In this document: positions 20,401 to 29,602 of the stretch, piece by piece
Numbering within the stretch: position 1 is the first letter of the stretch
How the letters are laid out: every line of letters begins with the position of its first letter
Source: Shewanella subflava
GTDB lineage: Bacteria; Pseudomonadota; Gammaproteobacteria; Enterobacterales; Shewanellaceae
Direction of reading: 5' to 3'
NCBI RefSeq assembly: GCF_025971955.1
Contig: NZ_JAPDMX010000018.1
Location: forward strand, 28,818 to 92,817
Length of the DNA stretch: 64,000 bases
Notes under the pieces: generated by a model
The model's database searches: none
The model's input: only the letters and a program-made list of their open reading frames with translations
What the model was told of the DNA's origin: nothing
Position numbers and translations under genes: made by a program

Positions 20401-20721
20401 GAAGTTAAACCCGCTAAAACTGTCGTTAATGCCCCTATGGCCAAACCGGCAGCAATTGCTCGTAAAGTTGTTGAAAAAACATCTGACCCGAAAGTTGAAG
20501 CGTCAGTTGAGCCTAAAGTAGAACAAGCTGCGCCTGTAAAACCTTCTGGTAACAGTCGTTTCGGTTCTATGGTGAGTTCTACAACCACTAAACCAACAGT
20601 TGAAGTACGTGAACAGCAAGCTGTACCGCAGGGTAAAAGCTATGCCGACGCAGAAAAATCCGTTGCGGTAAAATCAAGCTTTACCAATAGTGCAAGTGCT
20701 GAAATGACTAAACCTCAGTAA
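17434..20721 (+). CDS. rne: Ribonuclease E
   Basis: A 1095-residue endoribonuclease (E. coli 1061). Residues 1 to about 510 form the catalytic half: S1 domain (about 36-125), 5'-sensor, and DNase I-like site with D302 ([11 protein letters not shown]) and D345 (VVIDFIDM), then the zinc-link C403-P-R-C406 that holds the tetramer. From about 510 on the chain is disordered: a stretch rich in Arg and Asn (about 580-690) that should bind RNA, then a long Ala/Val/Glu/Lys/Thr-rich tail with repeats of VEVKAE type. In this family the tail carries the degradosome scaffold and a membrane helix; the segment [16 protein letters not shown] near 550 is a good match to the membrane-binding amphipathic helix. 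Confidence 0.97.
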   Translation: MKRMLINATQSEELRVALVDGQQLYDLDIESPGHEQKKSNIYKGKITRVEPSLEAAFVDYGADRHGFLPLKEIAREYFPKGYSFQGRPNIKEVVSEGQEVIVQIDKEERGNKGAALTTFISLAGSYLVLMPNNPRAGGISRRIEGDERTELKEAISELEVPHGMGLIVRTAGVGKEATELKWDLKVLQHHWDAIQEAAQSKPAPFLIHQESNVIVRAIRDYLRRDVGEILIDHPRIYEDAKLHIGLVRPDFVERVKMYQSEVPLFTHFQIESQIESAFQREVRLPSGGSIVIDPTEALTSIDINSARATKGGDIEETALNTNLEAADEIARQLRLRDLGGLVVIDFIDMTPVRHQREVENRMRDAVHHDRARVQLGRISRFGLMEMSRQRLRPSLEESAAHICPRCQGQGTIRSTESLALSILRLMEEEAIKEHTTQIEAIVPVDVAAFLLNEKRKAIRITEERHEVEVYIIPDAHMQTPEYRVIRRKNDDEITESSFKRVEAPKSELYEPRKLERTAVTEPALKGFAAPQKTVEAPQAVNSTPAATAPGFFSRIVSAISAFFSSEATETKEKPVEKKAPQDRNNARRNNRRNDSSDNRNEGRNDNRRKRTDKDASSTESKNPRSRNKRNRDQDDAKQSNKTEQPVKVDNNDKRNAPATAEKTPKQEAARERRQRRNMRRKVRIENEQTQDAAALDVTQNNDAKVAKSTTPAKDTRTEVKAKEVETNAIVEAKTTDKNDVETKEAKPARKRQPRKEKVSETKTTDNAEPTDESNAVETTEQAVKADVDASTTVASTTETPNQVSVEDSVNTTDTAADPNESDDDKREGQRRSRRSPRHLRAAGQRRRRDEDGTASDAAPVFTPVDELDRQLTEELAQSAPETKAAIATESDVASAPVAETVKPQAEVVAADVETKAVAVEAKVETVSAAVVEVQTEAKVAVETTPVAAEIIESAPVVDKVETKPSTVTAEVELPVAEPAPMKAVVEVKAEVKPAKTVVNAPMAKPAAIARKVVEKTSDPKVEASVEPKVEQAAPVKPSGNSRFGSMVSSTTTKPTVEVREQQAVPQGKSYADAEKSVAVKSSFTNSASAEMTKPQ

Positions 20722-20741
20722 TCAGCTCTCTCGCTAGAATC

Positions 20742-20770
20742 AAAAAGCCATGCTGATGCATGGCTTTTTT
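20742..20770 (+). terminator. Terminator of rne
   Basis: A 10-bp stem AAAGCCATGC / GCATGGCTTT with loop TGAT is followed by a T-run, 22 bp after the rne stop codon. Confidence 0.9.
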
Positions 20771-20914
20771 GTTTTTAATCGTCTTTAAACGGCTCAACAT
20801 GCAAACGCTTTGTTATTAATTGCCACACATGTCAGTTTTTTGGTTTAGAACTGGTATGATTTTTGTTAAGATCGCGCCCCTAATTATCATTAAAATAAAC
20901 TTAATAGAGGCTAA

Positions 20915-22471
20915 ATGTTCGATATCATTCGTCATAAAACTGCCAGTAGTAAGGCAGATATTTTATCCGGCTTAACTGTTGCACTCGCACTGATCCCAGA
21001 AGCTGTTGCATTCGCATTTGTTGCACATGTTGAACCAATGGTCGGGCTATATGCTGCGTTTATCATGGGCTTAATTACCGCTGTGATTGGCGGACGCCCG
21101 GGGATGATTTCTGGCGCAACAGGAGCTATGGCGGTTGTCATGGTATCGCTTGTGGTTGAGCACGGAGTGCAATATTTGTTCGCTGCCGTCGTGCTTGCCG
21201 GTATTATTCAAATATTAGCAGGTGTATTTAAACTCGGTAAATTTATCCGTATTGTTCCCTACCCTGTGATGATTGGGTTTGTTAACGGTTTAGCTATTGT
21301 GATCTTTTTAGCCCAATTAGGGCAGTTCAAAGTCAAAGATGCTGCTGGGAATATGGTGTGGATGGCGCAGGAACCCTTGATGATCATGCTTGGTTTAATT
21401 CTTCTGACCATGGCAATTATTCATTTTTTACCGAAAATCACCACAGCCATCCCTTCCTCTTTGGTCGCCATTTTAACAGTAACAGCCATTGTTGTTGGAT
21501 TTGAGATGGATACTCGGAATGTATTGGACTTCTTAAAGACCATGAGTGGCAACGATGCAGCAACAATTGCAGGCTCTTTGCCCAGCTTTGCGATTCCAAG
21601 CGTGCCATTTAACTTTGATACTTTATACATTATTTTGCCCTATGCCTGTATTTTAGCTGCAGTGGGTTTAATTGAATCATTGCTGACATTAACTGTCATT
21701 GATGAAATGACCAATACTCGAGGCCGTGGCAATAAAGAATGTGTCGGCCAAGGGGTGGGTAACATTACCAGTGGCTTCTTCGGTGCTATGGGTGGTTGTG
21801 CCATGATTGGTCAATCAATGATTAACATTAACTCAGGTGGTCGTGGCCGTTTATCCGGTATTACTGCAGCGCTTGCGCTTTTAGCCTTTATCTTATTTGG
21901 CTCGGCATTTATTGAAATCATTCCGCTTGCGGCATTAGTTGGGGTAATGTTCATTGTGGTTCTAGGCACATTTGAATGGGCCAGTTTTAAAGTGATGCGC
22001 AAAGTGCCTAAACATGATGCTTTTGTGATTGTACTGGTGACAACGATTACCGTGTTTACCGACCTTGCCTTTGCAGTATTTGTGGGCGTTATTGTGTCGG
22101 CGTTAGTCTTTGCATGGGAACATGCTAAACACATTAATGTTGATATCAGTGAAGACGAAAACGGCTGGAAAGTGTATCGCTTAAACGGCCCATTATTTTT
22201 TGGTTCCGTTGCCCATTTTCTTGAGTTGTTTGATGCACAAAATGATACCCAAGATGTGATTGTTGATTTCCAAAACTCTCGCGTTGCAGATCACTCGGCT
22301 TTAGATGCAATTGATACCTTAGCTGAGCGTTACGTAAATGCAGGGAAACGATTACATCTTCGCCATTTAAGTCAAGATTGTGTGGCCTTATTGCATAAGG
22401 CTGGTGACTTAGTTGAAGTGAACTTAATTGAAGATCCTCACTACAAAGTCGCTGATGACAAACTGGATTAA
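20915..22471 (+). CDS. SulP-family anion transporter with STAS domain
   Basis: A 518-residue inner-membrane protein with about 10-12 hydrophobic segments up to residue 400, then a cytoplasmic STAS domain (about 420-505, [19 protein letters not shown]). The start [21 protein letters not shown] is the SLC26/SulP signature. Family members move sulfate, bicarbonate or dicarboxylates, often with Na+ or H+. The sequence resembles the marine bicarbonate/sulfate type, but the substrate is not certain. It is a single gene between two terminators. Confidence 0.92.
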   Translation: MFDIIRHKTASSKADILSGLTVALALIPEAVAFAFVAHVEPMVGLYAAFIMGLITAVIGGRPGMISGATGAMAVVMVSLVVEHGVQYLFAAVVLAGIIQILAGVFKLGKFIRIVPYPVMIGFVNGLAIVIFLAQLGQFKVKDAAGNMVWMAQEPLMIMLGLILLTMAIIHFLPKITTAIPSSLVAILTVTAIVVGFEMDTRNVLDFLKTMSGNDAATIAGSLPSFAIPSVPFNFDTLYIILPYACILAAVGLIESLLTLTVIDEMTNTRGRGNKECVGQGVGNITSGFFGAMGGCAMIGQSMININSGGRGRLSGITAALALLAFILFGSAFIEIIPLAALVGVMFIVVLGTFEWASFKVMRKVPKHDAFVIVLVTTITVFTDLAFAVFVGVIVSALVFAWEHAKHINVDISEDENGWKVYRLNGPLFFGSVAHFLELFDAQNDTQDVIVDFQNSRVADHSALDAIDTLAERYVNAGKRLHLRHLSQDCVALLHKAGDLVEVNLIEDPHYKVADDKLD

Positions 22472-22516
22472 CATTTGTATGTGTTTATCATATTTAGCTT
22501 GCATGAAGTATTAATA

Positions 22517-22554
22517 GAAAGGGCGGCAGTATTGAAACTGCTGCCCTTTCTTAT
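22517..22554. terminator. Bidirectional terminator between sulP and msrBA
   Basis: A 14-bp stem (22517-22530 with 22537-22550, one G-T pair) and loop ATTGAA. It stands between two convergent genes and can serve both. Confidence 0.85.
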
Positions 22555-22573
22555 ATCTTACAAACGCGGCTAT

Positions 22574-23497
22574 TTAGCGTTTTAATTTATCTGCAAACAG
22601 CATTTTGAACTTGTCAAATTTAGGTTTGACTACCATCTGGCAATAGGGCTGTTCACCATGCTTTGCAAAGTAATCATCATGATAACTTTCAGCCGGATAA
22701 AAAGTCTCAAATGCGCAGACTTCTGTTACGATAGGATCTTGCCATATTTTGGCATCTTGCAGGGCTGAAATCATACTGTTTGTTTGGTCAACTTGCTCTG
22801 CCGTATGGGCAAAAACAACCGAGCGATACTGCGGGCCTTTGTCATTACCTTGCTGGTTCAGTGTAGTCGGATTATGACTTTTAAATAACACTTCTAACAA
22901 TTCATTAAATGTAATCACAGTCGGATTAAATGTGATGTGAACCACCTCAGCATGACCTGTTCGGCCAGAACAAACTGCATCATAGTTTGCATCTTTTTGC
23001 TCCCCACCAGCATAACCCGATTGTACTTTTTCAACCCCATTTAATGCGGCAAATATTGCTTCAACACACCAAAAACAGCCGGCACCAAATGTGGCTTGTG
23101 CTGAAGGTGTGTTTTGATGTTCATCTGGCGTATTTAGCTCACTTTTTCTTGCTTCAAACACCATAGAAACAGAGTTAACACAATGGCGTATATTATTGGG
23201 TGTGAGCCTTTCGCCCTCAAAAACATGCCCTAAGTGGCCACCACATTGATGACAGGTAATTTCCACTCTTTGTCCATCTGTATCAAGTGTTCTATCTACC
23301 GCACCAGGTATTTCATCGTCAAATGCCGGCCAGCCACAATGCGCATTAAATTTGTGTTCACTCTTATATAAGGGCGCTAAACATTTCTTACAACGATATA
23401 AACCGACAGCATCGTGATCGACATATTCACCAGAAAAAGGTCTTTCTGTGCCTTTTTGTTCAATAACAAACTTTTCGAATTCAGTTAATGTTTTCAT
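22574..23497 (-). CDS. msrBA: Bifunctional methionine sulfoxide reductase, MsrB-MsrA fusion
   Basis: A 307-residue fusion. Residues 1 to about 120 are MsrB: zinc ligands C36-x2-C39 and C82-x2-C85 and the catalytic C106 in RHCVNSVSM. Residues about 135-300 are MsrA with the catalytic C141 in GAGCFWCVEAIF and the YAGG motif. MsrB reduces the R-sulfoxide and MsrA the S-sulfoxide of methionine, with thioredoxin as usual donor. The order B then A is less common than A then B. There is no signal peptide, so the repair enzyme is cytoplasmic. A separate upstream partner gene is not present. Confidence 0.96.
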   Translation of the reverse strand: MKTLTEFEKFVIEQKGTERPFSGEYVDHDAVGLYRCKKCLAPLYKSEHKFNAHCGWPAFDDEIPGAVDRTLDTDGQRVEITCHQCGGHLGHVFEGERLTPNNIRHCVNSVSMVFEARKSELNTPDEHQNTPSAQATFGAGCFWCVEAIFAALNGVEKVQSGYAGGEQKDANYDAVCSGRTGHAEVVHITFNPTVITFNELLEVLFKSHNPTTLNQQGNDKGPQYRSVVFAHTAEQVDQTNSMISALQDAKIWQDPIVTEVCAFETFYPAESYHDDYFAKHGEQPYCQMVVKPKFDKFKMLFADKLKR

Positions 23498-23666
23498 TTT
23501 TCAATTTACTCTTTCAATCCTGTTTTGGCTTAATCCATTCTACGTTAGTTAAAATCAATTCGTTCACATTAAAGACCGTTAAAACATGCAAAAAATTGCA
23601 GCATTTGATAGCACGCGTTACCATTACAATGGGTCAAAACAAATAACAAACCAATAAGAAACTAAG

Positions 23667-24506
23667 ATGAAACTAGAAACCATTGATTATCGTGCTGCTG
23701 ACAGCGCACAACAATTTGTAACATCATTACACGAAACAGGTTTTGGGGTGTTATCAAATCATCCTATTGAACAGGCATTGGTCGAAAGTATATACCAGCA
23801 ATGGTATGCTTTTTTTAACAGCGACGAAAAACAAGCCTACCTCTTCAAGCCAGAAACTCAGGATGGTTTTTTTCCTGCCTCGATTTCAGAAACAGCAAAA
23901 GGCCATAGCGTAAAAGATATCAAAGAATATTTTCACGTCTATCCTTGGGGCCGTATTCCTGATTCACTTCGCGACAACATATTGGCTTACTACCAACAAG
24001 CTAATGCTTTTGCGGCCGAGCTACTTGGTTGGATAGAACAATACTCGCCTCAAGAGGTTGCACAGAATTATTCGATTCAATTGTCTGAAATGATTAAAAA
24101 CAGCCAAAAAACATTACTGCGTATTCTGCATTACCCACCAATGAATGGTAATGAAGAGCTAGGCGCCATTCGCGCTGCTGCACATGAAGATATTAATCTT
24201 ATCACGATTTTGCCAGCGGCTAATGAGCCAGGTTTACAGGTGAAAAACAAATCCGGTGAATGGATGGATGTGCCAAGTGACTTTGGCAATATCATTATTA
24301 ATATTGGCGATATGTTACAGGAAGCCTCTGGCGGTTACTTCCCATCAACGTCGCACCGAGTCATCAACCCAGAAGGTACAGATAAAACCAAATCACGTAT
24401 TTCACTGCCTTTGTTCCTGCACCCAAACCCTGAAGTGGTATTGTCAGCGCGCCATACTGCGGACAGTTACTTGATGGAACGCCTGCGTGAGCTTGGGGTT
24501 ATTTAA
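23667..24506 (+). CDS. 2-oxoglutarate/Fe(II)-dependent oxygenase, isopenicillin N synthase family
   Basis: A 279-residue protein of the IPNS-like oxygenase family. The iron ligands H173-x-D175 (AHEDINLIT) and H230 (TSHRV) are present and R244 (SRISLPLF) would bind the 2-oxoglutarate carboxylate. The N-terminal DIOX_N part begins with ETGFGVLSNHPI. Members hydroxylate or desaturate small molecules; many bacterial ones have unknown substrates, as does this one. It is followed by its own terminator, so it is probably monocistronic. Confidence 0.9.
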   Translation: MKLETIDYRAADSAQQFVTSLHETGFGVLSNHPIEQALVESIYQQWYAFFNSDEKQAYLFKPETQDGFFPASISETAKGHSVKDIKEYFHVYPWGRIPDSLRDNILAYYQQANAFAAELLGWIEQYSPQEVAQNYSIQLSEMIKNSQKTLLRILHYPPMNGNEELGAIRAAAHEDINLITILPAANEPGLQVKNKSGEWMDVPSDFGNIIINIGDMLQEASGGYFPSTSHRVINPEGTDKTKSRISLPLFLHPNPEVVLSARHTADSYLMERLRELGVI

Positions 24507-24521
24507 CCGATCAAGCCAATC

Positions 24522-24545
24522 AAAGCGCCTTAGGGCGCTTTTTTT
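24522..24545 (+). terminator. Terminator after the IPNS-like gene
   Basis: Stem AAGCGCC / GGCGCTT with loop TTAG followed by a run of seven T, 16 bp after the stop codon. Confidence 0.9.
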
Positions 24546-24607
24546 ATGCTTTTCATTAAGGTTCAAGGTACAATATTGCCATTGTTAACCGTAGTAAAGG
24601 CAAGATC

Positions 24608-25549
24608 ATGGCAATTCAGTGGTACCCAGGACACATGCACAAGGCGCGCAAAGAGATTGAAGAGGTTATGCCTCAAGTCGATTTGGTGATAGAAGTGCTA
24701 GATGCACGTATTCCTTACAGCAGTGAAAACCCCATGGTTGCCCAATTACGTGGTGACAGACCTTGTATTAAACTGCTGAATAAGTCTGATTTAGCAGACC
24801 CTAAAGTCACCGAGCAGTGGATTGAGTATTTAGAACGCGAACAAGGTGTAAAAGCTTCTGCAATTACCACACTACAACCAGCAATGGTTAGAATGATCCC
24901 TGATTTATGCCGTAAGTTGGTTCCCCATCGAGATGTGATTGAAAAAGATATCCGTACCATGATCATGGGTATCCCAAATGTGGGGAAGTCAACCATCATC
25001 AATACCTTAGCGGGCCGTGTGATTGCCAAAACAGGTAACGAGCCTGCGGTGACCAAAACCCAGCAACGTATCAACTTGCGCAATGGTATTGTGTTATCGG
25101 ATACCCCAGGTATTTTATGGCCCAAAGTAGACAACGAAGCAAGTAGCTATCGATTAGCGGTAACGGGGGCAATTAAAGATACTGCGATGGAATACGAAGA
25201 TGTGGCCATGTTTGCCGCTGAGTATTTTTTAAAAGCCTACCCAGAAATGATCTGTGAGCGATATAAAATTGACAATTTACCTCACTCTGATTTTGAGCTA
25301 CTGGAAGAAATTGGCCGTAAACGCGGAGCGTTAAGACCGGGTGGGCGTATTGATTTACATAAGGCTTCTGAACTATTACTGCACGAATTCCGCTCGGGCA
25401 AGATAGGACAACTTAGCTTAGAAACCCCTGCAATGGCTGAAATAGAAAAGATTGAAGTTGAACGCATCATGGCTGAAAAAGAACAGGCAAGATTGAAAAA
25501 ACTTGAATTAAGTAAACTAAAACAATCTGGTAAACGTCATCAAGGCTAA
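24608..25549 (+). CDS. ylqF: Ribosome biogenesis GTPase YlqF/RbgA
   Basis: A 313-residue circularly permuted GTPase. The motifs appear in the order G4 (NKSD, 58-61), G1 (GIPNVGKST, 121-129) and G3 (DTPG, 165-168), the hallmark of the YlqF/YawG family. The N-terminus (IQWYPGHMHKARKEI) is typical of YlqF. In Bacillus RbgA helps late assembly of the 50S subunit; the same role is inferred here. The C-terminal helical ANTAR-like region binds rRNA in the family, and the tail is rich in Lys. Confidence 0.95.
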   Translation: MAIQWYPGHMHKARKEIEEVMPQVDLVIEVLDARIPYSSENPMVAQLRGDRPCIKLLNKSDLADPKVTEQWIEYLEREQGVKASAITTLQPAMVRMIPDLCRKLVPHRDVIEKDIRTMIMGIPNVGKSTIINTLAGRVIAKTGNEPAVTKTQQRINLRNGIVLSDTPGILWPKVDNEASSYRLAVTGAIKDTAMEYEDVAMFAAEYFLKAYPEMICERYKIDNLPHSDFELLEEIGRKRGALRPGGRIDLHKASELLLHEFRSGKIGQLSLETPAMAEIEKIEVERIMAEKEQARLKKLELSKLKQSGKRHQG

Positions 25550-25764
25550 TTTTTGATAAGTTATCAATAATCCACTTGCTATGCATGCTGCCGAAGATGC
25601 AAGCAAGTGAGGTTTGTTTATCCATGTTGACTCACATTTCGCTAATCGAGTATTTAACCCGCTGCTATCTGTTAATCCCATTAACTAAAACTGTCCATCA
25701 ACAATTATTTCCAAGCTAAGGATTTAAAAACTTTTACTCGCAATCACGCTTACCCTTTCACATA

Positions 25765-26241
25765 TCAAATCACGTCATTTTGATGACATTTTTGAGCTAA
25801 TGCCGTCAAACTATTTTCGAGTAAATCAATAACCGTCTCAAACCCGCGTTCACCACCATAATAGGGATCGGGGACCTCCTCAGTACCTGTATTGCCAAAT
25901 GCTAAAATCATCTTCAGCTTATGTTGATGCTCAGCAGGACAACGTGCAGTCAGATCGTTCAAATTCGAATAATCAGCGGCCAGAATAAGGTCGAACGTGC
26001 TAAAATCAGCATCTACTACCTGCCTTGCACTGAACCCAGCAAAACTCAAGCCACGCGCTTCACCGGCTTTCACACTTCGAGGATCCGGTGCATTCCCCTG
26101 GTGATAAGCTATGGTGCCTGCTGAATCAATGAAAATATCTAACTTGTATTGTTGGGCCTTTTGTTTAAAAACGGCCTCAGCCGTTGGTGAACGGCAAATA
26201 TTGCCCATACAGACGAATAACACGGATTTAATACTCTTCAT
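25765..26241 (-). CDS. Low molecular weight protein-tyrosine phosphatase
   Basis: A 158-residue phosphatase with the P-loop VCMGNICRSPTAEAV: nucleophile C11, C16 and R17 (CX5R). The general acid is the Asp of DPYYGG (about 130). Such enzymes remove phosphate from tyrosine residues, often on exopolysaccharide tyrosine kinases, but no polysaccharide cluster is near, so it may be the housekeeping type. The 215 bp downstream hold a hairpin (25573-25609) followed by a weak T-rich stretch and no gene. Confidence 0.93.
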   Translation of the reverse strand: MKSIKSVLFVCMGNICRSPTAEAVFKQKAQQYKLDIFIDSAGTIAYHQGNAPDPRSVKAGEARGLSFAGFSARQVVDADFSTFDLILAADYSNLNDLTARCPAEHQHKLKMILAFGNTGTEEVPDPYYGGERGFETVIDLLENSLTALAQKCHQNDVI

Positions 26242-26472
26242 TTTTAATAATCCACTTCAGTTTGCGATAATAAACGCTTACCAAACAACCCTTTTACTTG
26301 CTAACTGCGTTGCATTAACGTGCAATACGCCAGCTATTGACGTGTTAATGCGCCTTGTTTTCAAAAATGACAAGTTTGCGACAAAATAAGCTTAATCTGT
26401 CGAAATCAGCTTATTGAGCCCATCCCCTAACCCAAGGTGAGCTTAATCATCTCTGAAATGATATTGCAATAT

Positions 26473-27399
26473 CTATTGCGCGGGCTCGTCATCTCTGATC
26501 CGCCAAAAGCTTGCAAACCTCGGCACGCCATTATGAGTAAGACCAATATAATAAAAGCTAATTACTGCACCTAATTCTGGTGGGTGTTGGCGCTGGATAT
26601 CAGTAAAACCAGTGCCAATCTCAAATATCACACCATTGGCCATTTTGACTTTTAAGGCTCCCATAACACCTTTGTATTTACCTTTTCCTTCACTGTAACC
26701 AATAACAATGGCATCGGCATCGCTTTTCAATTTTAATTTCAGAATATTATCTGTTCTACCCACAGTATAAATTGCCTGCTTTCGATGAAGCATCAGGCCT
26801 TCTGCGCCCTCAGACACTATCCTGTTCAAATATTGATATAATTCAGTTTCTGACGACAAGCTAATTTGAGGAACCACTTCCAAAAAGGGAGAATGCTTAA
26901 CCAGTTGTTGCAAAGCCGAATATCGTTGTTCAAATGGTAAAGGAGATTGAGGTAAATCAAACAACATAAAACGCACTTTACGCCACAGGTGATCATCAGC
27001 CACTTTACGCCTAACTAGGCCGGAAACTTTTTCAAACTGGCCACGACCAATCCATAACTCACCTTCAAATACCACAGCAGGAAAATCAGCTGTAAACCAT
27101 GATGGTGCACTTATTCGCTTGCCACTTTTTGTCAATAAACGATGCCCATCCCAATAACCTCTTACGCCATCGAGTTTTTCACTGACTAAATAGTCATTGA
27201 TATTTAATTTCCCGTCGACAGTTTTTGCTAATTGAATGGCAGGCTTTGAAGGGGCTTGCGAACTTGAAGTTTGGGCAAAAGTAAAATTTGGTATTGCCAA
27301 CAAGATCGCACCGAGTATGGCCAGATTTAACCATTGAAATTGACTAAGCGGGATTTTAATACATAGCAGTCGATTGATTAATAAAATATACATCAGCAT
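26473..27399 (-). CDS. Secreted (periplasmic) ATP-dependent DNA ligase, LigE type
   Basis: A 308-residue minimal ATP-dependent DNA ligase. The adenylation domain starts with motif I SEKLDGVRGYW (nucleophile K75) and holds FEGELWIGRG (motif III), EGLMLH (motif IV) and LKLKLKSDADAIVIGY (motif V); an OB-fold ends the chain. The first about 42 residues include a hydrophobic stretch ending NFTFAQ, a signal peptide. This matches the LigE group of proteobacteria, exported minimal ligases thought to act on extracellular DNA, for example in competence or biofilm. The main replicative ligase of these bacteria is the NAD-dependent LigA, so this is an accessory enzyme. Confidence 0.93.
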   Translation of the reverse strand: MLMYILLINRLLCIKIPLSQFQWLNLAILGAILLAIPNFTFAQTSSSQAPSKPAIQLAKTVDGKLNINDYLVSEKLDGVRGYWDGHRLLTKSGKRISAPSWFTADFPAVVFEGELWIGRGQFEKVSGLVRRKVADDHLWRKVRFMLFDLPQSPLPFEQRYSALQQLVKHSPFLEVVPQISLSSETELYQYLNRIVSEGAEGLMLHRKQAIYTVGRTDNILKLKLKSDADAIVIGYSEGKGKYKGVMGALKVKMANGVIFEIGTGFTDIQRQHPPELGAVISFYYIGLTHNGVPRFASFWRIRDDEPAQ

Positions 27400-27517
27400 T
27401 CCTTTGCTTTTTCGCAGTTTTTAACAAAGTGTAACAAGGGTAAATCCCTAGTTAACAATTTTGGGTAACAATGGCATAATCACCCTCAATTTAGTGTAGT
27501 ACATAATGTAGGCTTGA

Positions 27518-27889
27518 ATGAAACCTGAAAATAATCATGGAATTAAACGTATAATTAGAGCCACTGGGTTTTCAATGCAAGGTCTAAAAGCAGCATTTAA
27601 ATCTGAAGCCGCATTTAGACAAGAGTTGGCATTAGCCTTTTTAATGCTGCCTGTAGCAATGTTAGTTGATGTCAGTACCGTTGAACGTTTAATGCTTATC
27701 CTAGGGCTTTTTTTAGTGTTAATTGTTGAATTACTCAACTCTGCAGTAGAAGCCGTAGTTGACAGATTTGGGGGGGAAATTCATCCATTAAGTGGCCAAG
27801 CTAAGGACATTGCCTCTGCTGCTGTTTTCTTAAGTTTAGTTTTTTGCGGGATTTGCTGGATAGCGATTCTAGGACCATTGTTTTTATAA
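27518..27889 (+). CDS. dgkA: Diacylglycerol kinase
   Basis: A 123-residue integral membrane kinase with three transmembrane helices, like E. coli DgkA (122 aa). EAAFRQELALAF (N-terminal) and ELLNSAVEAVVDR hold the catalytic and metal-binding Glu residues. It phosphorylates diacylglycerol, recycled from membrane-derived oligosaccharide and lipid A modification, to phosphatidic acid. Confidence 0.96.
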   Translation: MKPENNHGIKRIIRATGFSMQGLKAAFKSEAAFRQELALAFLMLPVAMLVDVSTVERLMLILGLFLVLIVELLNSAVEAVVDRFGGEIHPLSGQAKDIASAAVFLSLVFCGICWIAILGPLFL

Positions 27890-27898
27890 ACCGATATA

Positions 27899-27943
27899 CG
27901 AATGAAACAAAAATGCGGCTTTAACAATTTTTTGTTTCATTCG
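27899..27943. terminator. Perfect 15-bp inverted repeat after dgkA
   Basis: CGAATGAAACAAAAA (27899-27913) pairs perfectly with TTTTTGTTTCATTCG (27929-27943) around a 15-nt loop. It lies 9 bp after dgkA and between convergent genes. The A/T run is inside the stem, so it is not a standard terminator, though it may act as one in both directions. Confidence 0.5.
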
Positions 27944-28141
27944 GTTCAATAATTTAAAGGTGTTGAACCAATCACGGCAAATAACTGCTCAGTAATAGCC
28001 AAGAAAAATGCATGATAACAAGGTAAATTTTTACGATAGTCGTGATTCGACAATCTAAAATTTAACGCCGTTATTGAGTCTTTTCACGAGCTAGAATGAG
28101 CCGTAATTGATTACTATTAAATCTTATCGATTTACGCAGCC

Positions 28142-28167
28142 CCTTTAAGTATTACCTTTAAGTATTA
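28142..28167. repeat. 13-bp tandem duplication at the 3' end of hdfR
   Basis: CCTTTAAGTATTA occurs twice in direct succession (28142-28154 and 28155-28167). The first copy overlaps the hdfR stop codon, and because 13 is not a multiple of three the duplication changes the last few residues of HdfR. Confidence 0.8.
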
Positions 28168-28990
28168 ATAGTGCCTTTTCAATCTCAACACGACGTTCAT
28201 TTCCAGTCCAATATGCGCCATACACATTACGTTCTATACTGATAGCATCCGCCACTTCAAACAACTGTTTAGACTGCAAATAAGGCGCAATAAAGTTACT
28301 TGGCAAAAACGCACTGCCACCATTATTCAATAAAAAATCCAGTGCGATTCTCGCTGAGGAGGTATGCAGTGCAGGAACGGGTAACATCGAAAAATTCTGC
28401 GCATGGGCAATGTTGAATGCGGTTCCCCAATCCACCTTAATATAATTAAGTCTTTCAATATCATTAAGTGACATATTCGGCTGATGACAAACAAGGCACA
28501 AACTCACATCCATTAACTTTATTATTTCAACCTCTTCTAATTTGGGAGGGTCGAAACTAATTGCAATATCCACACTTCTTTCGAGTAACTGGCGGGTCAT
28601 AGTTTGAGCGTTGATGACTTCAGTACGCAGGGATACACCTGGAAGACCTTGATGTAACGGCTGAAAAAAATGTTGTAAATAACTGTCCCAAATATTATGC
28701 CCTGCACTTAACGACAATTGCGAAGAATGACTTTGATGCAAACTAACATCTTGCTTTGCTCTTTCCCAAGCGGTGAGCACTGCTTCGGCATGGCCTAGCA
28801 TTCTTTCCCCAGCTGGCGTGGGTTGAATATTATTACGCAAACGTTCAAACAGCTCGACACCTAGAATACTTTCTAATTGCTTCACCCTAAAACTCACGGC
28901 GCTTCGGGTAAGAAATAAATTCTCGGCGGCCTTACCAAAATGGCGGGTCCTTGATACCTCAAGAAAGGTCTTTAATAAATCCGTATCCAT
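28145..28990 (-). CDS. hdfR: LysR-type regulator HdfR
   Basis: A 281-residue LysR protein. The first 60 residues (TFLEVSRTRHFGKAAENLFLTRSAVSFRVKQLE region) form the winged helix-turn-helix and closely resemble E. coli HdfR, which also starts MDTELLKTFLEVSRTRHFG. The rest is the LysR substrate-binding fold. In E. coli HdfR is an H-NS-dependent repressor of flhDC and affects other genes. The divergent arrangement with maoP is the same as in E. coli and supports the name. The regulated genes in this organism are unknown; Shewanella flagella are not controlled by FlhDC. Confidence 0.88.
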   Translation of the reverse strand: MDTDLLKTFLEVSRTRHFGKAAENLFLTRSAVSFRVKQLESILGVELFERLRNNIQPTPAGERMLGHAEAVLTAWERAKQDVSLHQSHSSQLSLSAGHNIWDSYLQHFFQPLHQGLPGVSLRTEVINAQTMTRQLLERSVDIAISFDPPKLEEVEIIKLMDVSLCLVCHQPNMSLNDIERLNYIKVDWGTAFNIAHAQNFSMLPVPALHTSSARIALDFLLNNGGSAFLPSNFIAPYLQSKQLFEVADAISIERNVYGAYWTGNERRVEIEKALLILKGNT

Positions 28991-29096
28991 AAAAATTCTT
29001 CACCGAAATGGTTAAAATATTTTGATTTAAAAAAATTCCAACCTGACCAATAATCCAATTGAAATCCTTGTTCACTCAATCTTATAGGTAAATGCC

Positions 29097-29543
29097 ATGT
29101 CACAGCAATCATATACCAATGTCGCTGCCAGTATTGACGCTATAGCCAATGGCAGTGCTAGCTTCACCAGCAACAAACGTTTTTACGATGATGCGAATTT
29201 CCCAAAAGGGTTTAAGCGTTGTGGAGACTTTACCAATAAAGAGGCTGAATTGCTTGAGCAACATGGACAAGCATTGAAGAACTTAATGGATGGCTCTCAA
29301 CTCCCTTGTACACCTGACGAAGATCAGTTTGTCAAAGTTGCTCAAGGTCAGTTATTACCAACAACCCCTTTAGAGTTATTGTGGGCAAAATACACTAAAT
29401 TGGCAAAAGGGAAACCATTTTATGCGGTTGTCGGTACAATTCATGCCCCAGCCCAGTCTTCCAAAGTAGAAATTGATATTGATTTTGATGATATTTCTGA
29501 TGATGCTGCTGACGATGAAGAAGTGACTGATAGTGACGATTAA
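29097..29543 (+). CDS. maoP: Macrodomain Ori organisation protein MaoP (DUF413)
   Basis: A 148-residue DUF413 protein. The core (about 24-115: FTSNKRFYDDANFPKGFKR ... LWAKYTKLAKG) matches E. coli MaoP/YifE (112 aa). The last about 28 residues form an acidic tail (DIDFDDISDDAADDEE) that E. coli does not have. In E. coli MaoP acts on a 17-bp site, maoS, in its own upstream region to set the Ori macrodomain. The divergent pairing with hdfR is kept. I could not recognise maoS in the 106 bp between the two genes. Confidence 0.88.
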   Translation: MSQQSYTNVAASIDAIANGSASFTSNKRFYDDANFPKGFKRCGDFTNKEAELLEQHGQALKNLMDGSQLPCTPDEDQFVKVAQGQLLPTTPLELLWAKYTKLAKGKPFYAVVGTIHAPAQSSKVEIDIDFDDISDDAADDEEVTDSDD

Positions 29544-29576
29544 TCGCTTCTGATTGCATTTAAACATTCACAATGT

Positions 29577-29602
29577 AAAAGAGCCTTAGTGCTCTTTTTT
29601 AT
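29577..29602 (+). terminator. Terminator of maoP
   Basis: Stem AAAAGAGC (29577-29584) / GCTCTTTT (29591-29598) with a 6-nt loop and following T-run. Confidence 0.85.
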
